Source: Malania oleifera (Eukaryota; Streptophyta; Magnoliopsida; Santalales; Ximeniaceae). From it: DNA of 64,000 bases. Under the pieces are notes generated by a model. The model did no database searches, had not been told where the DNA came from, and saw only the letters and a list, made by a program, of their open reading frames with translations. The DNA lies in assembly GCF_029873635.1 (NCBI RefSeq), contig NC_080422.1, forward strand, positions 18,594,049 through 18,658,048, read 5' to 3'. Position 1 is the stretch's first letter; the number at the start of each line of letters is the position of its first letter. The translations under genes and the position numbers were made by a program. Positions 56,901 through 64,000 of this stretch are shown piece by piece.

Positions 56901-59900
56901 AATACAGACCGCTCCAACAGGTGTCTTCAGCTTCACAGATCCAATCCATCTGACATCGCATGAAGACCCATCATCGAGTGATACCGTACCGCGAACTTCT
57001 TTGAAAGAATGGAAAAGTTCTTTCTTAAAGCAGACATGAACTGAATTCCCAGAGTCCAAAACCCATCCATCATCGTTTGGACTGCCATGAGCATTCATGT
57101 TCCTTCTCATCAACTTCCGGTACTCCCTTTTCATATGGCCATACTTCTTGCAGTATCGACACTGCACATTTCTTCGATTTTGTCGATGTAAGTTGCTCGC
57201 CGTTACAAGGACCTCATCATTACCATGTCATGTGGCATGCTCCGATACATTGACACCGTCCTGTGTCTTCTTTTCTTCTTTGTATCGTTTTTTATCTTCA
57301 CAGTCCCTCTTGAAGTACCCCTTTTTATCACACTAGTAACATACGAGCTCGCTCGTATCTCGTCCTCTTGATTTTGAACGCCATTGTTTACCTTGGAGCT
57401 TTCGATCTTTGTTTCTTTCTTGTCTCTCACTATTAGTCACCAAAGTTTGCTCACGAGACGTCACAATTGGCTTTCTTAACGTCTCGGAATCTTGAAGTGA
57501 TACCATCACATCATCCAACTTCAAGGTATCCTTCCCCACGAGTCATGCAGTTACCAAACAATTAAATGAAGCTGGTAGAGACGACAAAAGTAGAAGTGCC
57601 TTATCCTCTTCATCAATTTTTACGCCGAGGCTCAACAATTGGGTCAAAATCTTGTTGTAATCTTTTATGTGATAAAAAAGACTACTTCCCTCGTTCATTC
57701 GAAGTTGATAAAGTTTCTTCTTTAGAAACAATTTATTGGTAAAGGACTTCGACATATACCTTTGCTCCAATTTCTTCTAGAGCTCCATCGGTGAGGTTTT
57801 GTCTAACACCGAATATTTAACTTCATTTTCTAGACACAATCGGATTGTGCTAACCGTCTTCATCTCCAATTCGGTCCAATCATCATCTTTGAAATCATCT
57901 AGCTTCTTCCCGATCAATGGCTTGATCAAGCCTTGATGATCCAAAATATCCTTCACCGTGCTCTGCCACAAACTGAAGTTGTTCCGCCCATTAAACTTCT
58001 CCACCTCAAACTTTGAAGTGTCAACACCTGTCATTTTGTTCCGAATCTCACAAAACGGACACCGCCAATGGCTCTGGAACAGCCGAAAACCTCAGAAATG
58101 GTTCAAGCAGCTCGAAAAACAGACCCGAAATGGTTCCAAAAGGCCCGGTTAAACTTCAGGTCAAATCGGTCAAAAACAGTCAACTCTTCGTTAACTTTAA
58201 CGAAATATTCCCTTCCTTAACGGAATATTCTTGACGGTGTTAATGGTCACCGACGCCACGGTCCCCACCTACTAACGTGTCCTGGGGCCTACCTCTTGTG
58301 GGGTGCACTGCTGGTGTGGCACCGAATCCGCCTCTTGTGGGGTCCACTTGCTGACGTGGCATTGGGGTCCACCGTAGGTCCCTCCTAATGACGTGGCACT
58401 GTACAACTGTTAACGTGCGTGGTGCCCGTGCTGACGTGGCTGTTGACTGGGCAGCTAACTCAGCATTGACGTGGCATCCTGTGGCCCGCTGAGGTGGCCT
58501 AACACTTGCTGATATGGGCGCTGACTCGGCGCTTACGTGGCCGATGACGTCAGCGTCTTCAACCTCCGAAAGTATGCCGGACTTTCGCCGGCACGTGGGC
58601 ACGCATGATGCTCTTTCCCGATCAACTGCCGGCGTGTGAGAGCATGTGAGGGCGCGTGGCAACGTGGTCTTTCCGCCGGTGGCGTGTGTGAGCGCGTGCG
58701 GCTTCTTCTGAGCTCCGTTCGAGCTCCGATTACCGCCGCTGGTTTCGTCTCAACGAGAGGAATGTTTTGGTGGTCTCAAAACTGAGTTTCGAGCTACTGG
58801 GCAGATGCTCAAATCTGAGAATTTTGCTTTGATCTAGCGATTTAGCTCCAACCTTACTCTAATACCATTTGTTGGGAAGTGATCTACGAGCAACAATCGC
58901 ACAAGAAAAATTATGCAACCTAATATATGAGACCAGATTTACGTGGTTTGGTCCACTGTGACCTACGTCCACGGGATAGCACAAAATTCTCTATAACTGC
59001 CAGGAGAATTATACAAGGAGAAGGAGGAGGCTACTGCCCTCAACTCCTCTCTCACTCTCTCTAGAAGGATTCACTCTGCCTCACACACAGCACACCACAC
59101 CTCTCTGCAACACACAGCTCTCAGCTCTCTCACAATACAGCTCTCTGCACGCACACAACACAGCCCAAAGCCCACACAACTCACCACCTTGCCACACACA
59201 ATTACACACACATACATTACATATATATGCACAAATGGGAGGGGGAAGAAGTCAAACAGAGTGGCTGCAATTCAACATGGTAGGCAGAGTTTGGTGGCCG
59301 TCCGTCTCCAGCTTCAACAAGTGCAGCTGGGTGGTGCGGCTGCCGACACCAATACGAGCCACACCCTAACAGTTTCAACTTAGTTTTTTTTTGAAATTGT
59401 GTCACATATCATTGTTTGAAAAGTTTTCTCAGTTTCCTCTTTTTATTATTCTGTGTATATTGTAAATTCTTCTAAGTTCAAAATCCATAATAACAGCAGC
59501 AGCAGTAGAGGTGGCAGCTGGCTCCTATTTAAGGACACTTTTGGAAATCATAAATATTTCACATTATTGATCTTCTAGTTCTGCCGAGCTGCTTATTGTC
59601 CTTGTGCTGATTTTTTTTTTTTAAATATTTTATGATGAATGCTTCTAAAATTTGATTCTGCGGGCTTTGCCTTTGATGGTGCCAGGTTGATTTGCTTCTT
59701 TCGTTTTGTTCGGAGATGGGTTTTTCTTCTGTGGTACTTGTTGGTCATGATGATGGAGGCCTACTTGCCTTGAAGGCTGCACAAAGAGCCCAAGAATCTG
59801 TGAATTCTGTCAAAGTGAGTAATGTTCTCTGTTTTTGTTTTCCATCAAGATCTAACTCAGCTCAAGTAAGCCTAATGTGAACTATTTGGAATTTTCATTT

Positions 59901-62900
59901 TTTCCATCTAGACATGTTTTCAGTAAATTATTACCTTTACTTTATGGAAAGCAAAATTCAAATATTTTGCACCATACTCATCCTACATAATATGTGGGCA
60001 TTGATGCCCATGCTTTGGGTGCTATTTGCAGTCTAATACTATGATTTTCCAATATCTTGAATATATTTTTAAAGAGGCAAATTTAAGCTTTGTTAGTTAA
60101 ATTACTTCTGGTATAGTAAGTCATTATACTTCTGCTAGTGTCTACAGAGAAGGAATTGTCTGGACATTGAAATATAAAATAAGGGCCCATAAGCTGTAAA
60201 TTTTCTTGATGAAATCTGGTCGTAAGGGTTTGAGCAAAAATTTGAAACTTGATGGTCAGCTTTATCGCTCATTTTGGCAAAGTATTAGGATGTTCACTTC
60301 TTTATGAACTTCCTAGAGTTTGCATCAATTGTTAAAGATGATTGAAGATCCGTGTCCTGATGCAATTATGAACTTGCCAGTTTGTTCTTTACAGAAGGAA
60401 CTTGAAGCTACAAAAATTTAAGTCACATCAAACACACTTTTAAGTCTCATCGACCCAGTGACATCTCATTAAATCAATAAATTGGCATGGCTCGAAAATA
60501 ACTGTTACAACCCCCTTATTTGTCTTGTAAATTTTTGAGCTGATACAAGTTAGCCAATCATTTTAGTTTCCAAAGATTAAGTTCAAAAACAAATTTCATG
60601 TCATTCTATCTGTCCATTATTATATTGGTGTCACTAAAAGGATGGAGATATGCAGATCAATATTTAAAAGGCGAAAAAGGCGTAAGGTGAGGTGTTTTAA
60701 CCCTTAAGAGGCGAGGTGGCATTGGGGTGTAAGCCTTTTGGAAATTTTACTTTTAGATAAAAAAATATGAAAAAATTACATATATTTTAAAAATAAAGTA
60801 AAAATTAGAAAATGACAAATATAATGTATAAGAAGAAAAATATAATTTGCAAACTACTTGTTGGACATTATAAAATTGCTAACTTGAATTCATCACATAA
60901 ATCACAATAAGAGATAGCTACAACATTACAAAGTTCAAATTATTTTCTAAATTTCTTAATTATTTTGGAAAGATTGAGGTTCAAGAGTTTTAGAAATGAA
61001 CTACTTATGACATTCCTTTCATATAAAAATGGATTGAAAATTTTCTAACCAAATCTAACTTGAGAATCACACACCAAAAATGTGCAAGCCTCAACCAAAA
61101 TGACGCAAAAGGTGCCTTTTGTACAAATTCATAAGTCTCAATGTGTAATGCATTATCATTTTTGGGGTTTGCCTTTTTGTACAAATGCGTAAATCTCAGC
61201 GTGCAATGTGTTAGCCTTTTTAGGATTTGCTATTTCAGGTTAAGCCTAAAGGCATTTTTGGCATGTCTTGCCTTGAGATGAGGCCCAATTGAACCTTTTA
61301 AAGCTTTGATGCCAGATTATATGGAACTGATTTTTACTAGGTACAAATATATGAAATCAGACACCTCTGAAGGTGCTGCTTGCATCTTCCACAAATAGCT
61401 AACAGTATGCATAGGCCTGAACCTCCTAGATCCCTTAGAGACACCAACTTCTAGTCTATAGTCCTTTTATATATCTTTACTATTCTGCAACACATGGACA
61501 GGAACTTGAGACATTAAAAGGGTTGGCATCAAACATTTATAATGAAGGCGTAAATTCACACCTAATTTGTGAGGAAAATAGAAATCTCTAATTTGTTATG
61601 ATCATAAAGGGTTGATTTGACATTGTATATAATGCATATTGGGTCTGAAGAGGGTACTTAACTACTGCAAATTTCCCTCAAAAGGACCTTCTCTTTGTTT
61701 GTTTGTTTGTTTAAATTTATGGCATGTAATATATGTAGATACTTGTCTCTTTTTGAGGGGGCAGCTTTCTTATAATTTGGGCTTTACATTTATGTACGCA
61801 AGCATGCATGTCTTTTTTAAGGGGGCAGCAGAAGACGTGTCCCTCGAGTGCAGCATAGATGTTGCGCCACAGACTTTAAATCATTTAACTGATTATCAGT
61901 TAATATTACAATCTATTATTGAAACTATACTATTGATATTTGTAATAAACACTACCGACTAGGCAAATGCCAGGATGATGTAGGATGGGAATTAGATGAA
62001 TGGATGGATCATTTTGAAGACCAATTTCAAAGAATGGGAAGAAAAAACTGTTGGGTTCTAAACCCAAATGTGTTTACCACGTATTTAGGAGCATGAATTT
62101 CAAGCATGGGATTTGGAATTGTGTGGATTTAGACAAAGTGCAATATAAAATTTTATTGATTTCCATCCAAATCCACTTAAATGCAAACTCAAGGTTCAAA
62201 ATCCACAGTCCCAACCTTAGCTAATTAGTAGTTATTATGTGTGTTTTTTAATTTATTGTGGACCTACTTGTTTTTGGGGGTTTGTTTGCATAGATGTGTT
62301 TTTTTAGGGGTTTATTGTAATTTCTTGCATCTTTAGGAGGTTTATGCGCAATTCCTTGCAATTTAGGATTTGTTATAATTAGGATGTGAGACCCGTACAA
62401 GAATTAGTTTTTGATGAATTTGAAAATTAAAGTGAACCGAGTTCCCCCACCCCCCCAACCACCACAATTTGCATCTTCTTCTTCCTTCTCTGGGTCTCTC
62501 CCTGTTTTCCCCCTGGTCTGTACCTGTACTGCTGCTCTGTGTCACCCTTAGTCTGCCGACTCTTCTCTTCATCACAGGAGAGAGACAATATGTATTTCTT
62601 CATCACAGGAGAGTCACAATATATATTTCTTTCTTTATTATTTGTTTTCTCGTAGTAATGTGTTGCCATCTAGTACATACTCTGTTCTGAGGTATGTTGT
62701 GTGCTTAAGTAGACACAACACAATGGCTTATTCTTTCCTGTGTAGTTCAAATGCTCATGGAATTTCAGATAAATTAACTTTTCTGAATATTTACAAAACA
62801 CATGAATTTGATTAAACATCATTATCATATCCCTATGAGAAAGTGCTTGGTAATTCCATTTACTATTCACTAATACAAATATTTGGAGATCTCTGTCTCA

Positions 62901-63149
62901 GTTGCCAGCTATGCTCATTCTTATTTCATTTTCTGCATCATGCAGATTGAGGTGAAGGGTGTGATATTGCTTAGTGTAAGCTTGTCAAGAGAGGTGGTTC
63001 CTGGTTTTGCAAGGATTCTCTTGCGTACTTCTCTTGGGAAGAAGCACTTGGTTCGTCCGTTATTGCGAACAGAAATTACTCAGGTGGTAAATCGCCGTGC
63101 ATGGTATGATGCTACAAAGCTGACTACAGAAGTTCTAAGTCTCTACAAG
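50679..63149 (+). CDS. Alpha/beta-hydrolase fold protein with N-terminal membrane region, 3' partial
   Basis: Join of 50679-50937, 52893-53200, 53574-54308, 59686-59814 and 62946-63149 (545 residues so far). All introns are GT-AG and phases agree. Residues 15-37, 40-55, 102-126 and 149-170 are hydrophobic, probably membrane segments; 190-365 is a Ser/Pro-rich linker; the hydrolase domain then starts with IILVHGFGGGVFSW (oxyanion-hole HG at 377-378), AAFDRPGWGLTSRP (from about 403) and the nucleophile elbow GHDDGG (454-459). The usual Ser is Asp456, as in epoxide hydrolases and haloalkane dehalogenases. Plants have a conserved family of this layout (Arabidopsis At1g15490/At1g80280 type, from memory). 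The catalytic His and the acid lie beyond the window. Substrate unknown. Confidence 0.92.
50938..52892 (+). other. Intron 1 (1955 bp)
   Basis: It runs from GTACGA to GATGACAG. It contains a hAT-like element (51674-52634) and otherwise T-rich intron sequence. Splitting codon TGT (Cys87) between exons agrees with the frame on both sides. Confidence 0.88.
51674..52634. mobile_element. Non-autonomous hAT-like element in intron 1
   Basis: An 8-bp target duplication ATTATGAC (51666-51673 and 52635-52642) brackets 961 bp. The ends are imperfect inverted repeats: CATGGTTATCG on the left; the right end reads CAAGGTTGTTAG on the opposite strand. Subterminal sequence is rich in GATC-type phrases (ATCCTACGATCC; TACGATCGATGATCC). 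There is no transposase. Eight-base duplications and CA…TG ends are hAT features. Confidence 0.75.
52893..53200 (+). CDS. Hydrolase gene, coding exon 2
   Basis: Residues 87-189. It carries two strongly hydrophobic stretches (LGTVTVCSIVSILVLSVKAC and GMPVLFLSSVVFALGHTVVA) and ends in a basic segment KARRKLLLHRVDPEA. It ends on a codon boundary at A|GTAAGT. Confidence 0.9.
53201..53573 (+). other. Intron 2 (373 bp)
   Basis: GTAAGT to GAACAG, T-rich, no inserted element. Confidence 0.88.
53574..54308 (+). CDS. Hydrolase gene, coding exon 3
   Basis: Residues 190-434. The first part is a Ser/Pro-rich linker containing DIDSLFTSCQGLTVHYKL. The hydrolase core begins at about residue 370 with FGIILVHGFGGG and continues through AFDRPGWGLTSRP to NPYKLETQ. 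It ends on a codon boundary, CAG|GTACTT. Confidence 0.92.
55381..55747 (+). repeat. 184-bp tandem duplication in intron 3
   Basis: About 184 bp starting TGGAATTTTGATTCACTG recurs at 55565 with very few differences, each copy ending in CAACAGCAACAGCAGCAG and GTTGTAGTGGTGG. A diverged partial third copy follows to about 55840 (ATGAACAAAGAACCTGTTTG). Confidence 0.92.
56025..56526 (-). repeat. 3' LTR of the intron-3 copia element
   Basis: Starts TGTTGGGAAGTGATCTACG. It contains TTTACGTGGTTCGG (56094-56107) and a region rich in CACA and CTCT repeats. The polypurine tract (CCAAGGTGGAGATT on the minus strand) lies directly inside at 56527-56540. Confidence 0.92.
56590..58034 (-). pseudogene. Copia gag-protease with several stops, then a jump to the element 3' end
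   Basis: Gag starts MTGVDTSKFEVEKFNGRNNF (58034) and includes WQSTVKDILDHQGL, a stop near 57776, then LEQRYMSKSFTNKLFLKKKL and ALLLLSSLP. Two zinc knuckles follow; one is broken by a stop, and the second reads CRYCKKYGHMKREY with the last Cys replaced by Tyr. The protease motif is LDSGNSVHVC. The frame then runs into the element's 3' end (VRFADEEDG) with no integrase or RT. Confidence 0.85.
58240..58680 (-). promoter_or_regulatory. GC-rich leader with repeated ACGT boxes
   Basis: The plus strand repeats (T/A)(G/A)ACGTGGC-type motifs at least seven times (for example near 58353, 58389, 58433 and 58468), and TGACGTCA occurs near 58544. The position, between primer site and gag, matches the cluster in the 10672-14295 element. 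Confidence 0.5.
58856..58867 (-). other. Primer-binding site of the intron-3 element
   Basis: ACTCTAATACCA is the reverse complement of TGGTATTAGAGT, two changes from the initiator tRNA-Met complement. It lies two bases inside the right LTR. Confidence 0.75.
58870..59371 (-). repeat. 5' LTR of the intron-3 copia element
   Basis: 502 bp, co-linear with the left LTR without indels. The common motif reads TTTACGTGGTTTGG here. Confidence 0.92.
59686..59814 (+). CDS. Hydrolase gene, coding exon 4
   Basis: Residues 435-477: VDLLLSFCSEMGFSSVVLVG then HDDGGLLALKAAQRAQ. It contains the nucleophile elbow with Asp456 in place of Ser. Both ends are on codon boundaries (CCAG|GTT and AAA|GTGAGT). Confidence 0.92.
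59815..62945 (+). other. Intron 4 (3131 bp)
   Basis: GTGAGT to ATGCAG. It contains a possible MITE-like repeat at 60655-61305 and a short duplication at 62564-62630 (CTTCATCACAGGAGAG twice). No other feature is recognised. Confidence 0.85.
60655..61305. mobile_element. Possible MITE or DNA-transposon remnant in intron 4
   Basis: Near the left end, ATTTAAAAGGCGAAAAAGGCG; near the right end, AACCTTTTAAA, giving a short inverted repeat TTTAAAAGG/CCTTTTAAA. Between them are several AAGGCG, GAGGCGAGG and GGCATTTTTGGC phrases typical of a dispersed plant repeat with GGCGAGGCG motifs. No target duplication is clear. Confidence 0.35.
62946..63149 (+). CDS. Hydrolase gene, coding exon 5
   Basis: Residues 478-545: IEVKGVILLSVSLSREVVPG, then the lid-like segment FARILLRTSLGKKHLVRPLL and ITQVVNRRAWYDATKLTTEV. 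It ends on a codon boundary (AAG|GTATGT). About 100 more residues, with the catalytic acid and His, are expected downstream. Confidence 0.92.
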
Positions 63150-64000
63150 GTATGTTTCCACCTCACATGAATTACAGCATGGTCTGGTGACTATATTTCG
63201 TTTATCATTTCATTTATCATAGCATCACAGAAATATGTTGTTGCCCCACCCCCATTCCAACACAACTGCTTTAGGCTTTTATTTAGGTGGACACCGAAGG
63301 ACATCTCTTTATGGAACTTATGATTCTGTAATTGTTTTTTTATTATCTTTTCCAAAAGGACAACCAATCATTATTTTGTAGAAACAGTTGTATCCTATTA
63401 ATATGTCTGATACTAATTGAAATTGCTGAGTAGAAGTTTTGCCTTGCCAACCTAATAATAGCTGTTGCCTGCTGCAAGGCACAATTAAATGATGAAATGA
63501 TAATGCTAGTGTTTACATAAGGTCTTTATTGCTGGGGAAGTTTGGCAGGAAAAATATGTATTAAGAAAAAGGGGGAAATCTATGCAGTGTCTGGTCTGGC
63601 AACACTCTGGCTGCAACGCTAATTTGATTCTTGATGGTGCCATCTGTTTTTCTGATACATTTATGGCTGCCATGCCAATGTCAAGGCTGTTTCTTGATAA
63701 AATTAATGCCAGCTCTTAAACCTGTATGATACTAAAATTTTTGCTGCTGATATTTTTTCCTTTACATTTTTAACATAAGGAAAAATTTTAAAATAAAAAA
63801 TATTGCATGTATATGGCTCTGTATATGATCATGGTAATTGGAAAAAGAAAAATGAAGAAAGAGAAAAATTGATACAGCTCGGCACCTTTATGCCATTTGG
63901 TCATGGTATAGTGTGATGTTTGCCAACGCCATTCTTCCTAATGGTAACCTCAAAAGGAGGATAACGAAAAATGGTGGATGTTAAAAGGATTCCCGATATC
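63150..64000 (+). other. Start of intron 5
   Basis: Begins GTATGT. No further exon with hydrolase-like coding was found before the window ends. Confidence 0.8.

Larger units (their letters stand above)
56025..59371 (-). mobile_element. Non-autonomous Ty1/copia element in intron 3, antisense to the gene
   Basis: Two 502-bp LTRs (56025-56526, 58870-59371) with ends TGTTGGGAAG…CCTAACA, flanked by GCTTC and GTTTC (one mismatch). The minus strand carries primer site, leader, gag and protease; integrase, RT and RNase H are absent, leaving a 3.35-kb element. By my count the LTRs differ at about 29 of 502 positions (about 6%). Confidence 0.92.
54309..59685 (+). other. Intron 3 (5377 bp) enlarged by insertions
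   Basis: GTACTT to TGCCAG. It contains a tandem duplication (55381-55747) and an antisense copia element (56025-59371). Without the element it would be about 2 kb. The rest shows no gene. Confidence 0.88.

Overview
The window is nuclear DNA of a flowering plant, most likely a eudicot. It is AT-rich, full of nested LTR retrotransposons and microsatellites, and carries one clear intron-containing gene with GT-AG splice sites. I cannot name the species.

Layout. 1-1640: 3' end of a plus-strand Ty1/copia element (RT/RNase H, polypurine tract, LTR with a 39-bp tandem array). 3766-5859: a Ty3/gypsy-type LTR of about 2.1 kb. 8447-8546: an assembly gap of exactly 100 N. The sequence left of the gap (about 4733-8446) and right of it (8547-15427) look like two versions of one locus laid end to end, and part of the left version has nearly every T replaced by G. 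10672-14295: an internally deleted minus-strand copia element. 19330-21132 and 24660-25060: one higher-order tandem repeat array, split by a copia element at 21133-24659 that itself contains gypsy LTR sequence. 26505-26885: a LINE tail. 30876-35639: another minus-strand copia element, with a gypsy LTR inserted in its own LTR. 37384-39681: a solo LTR holding a cluster of GGTCGACC palindromes. 42358-47754: a plus-strand copia element with a LINE fragment inserted in its RNase H.

48-64 kb: a protein-coding gene on the plus strand, an alpha/beta-hydrolase-fold protein with an N-terminal multi-pass membrane region. The first five coding exons lie at 50679-63149 and encode 545 residues; the 3' end is beyond the window. 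Its leader carries two upstream ORFs. Intron 1 holds a hAT-like element, intron 3 an antisense copia element, and intron 4 a further repeat.

There is no operon-like or defence-like gene cluster. The most unusual signals are the T-to-G tract and gap-spanning duplication (probably assembly or base-calling problems), a triplet of covarying hairpins shared by two diverged gypsy-type LTRs, the GGTCGACC cluster, and ACGT-box clusters in the leaders of two copia elements.
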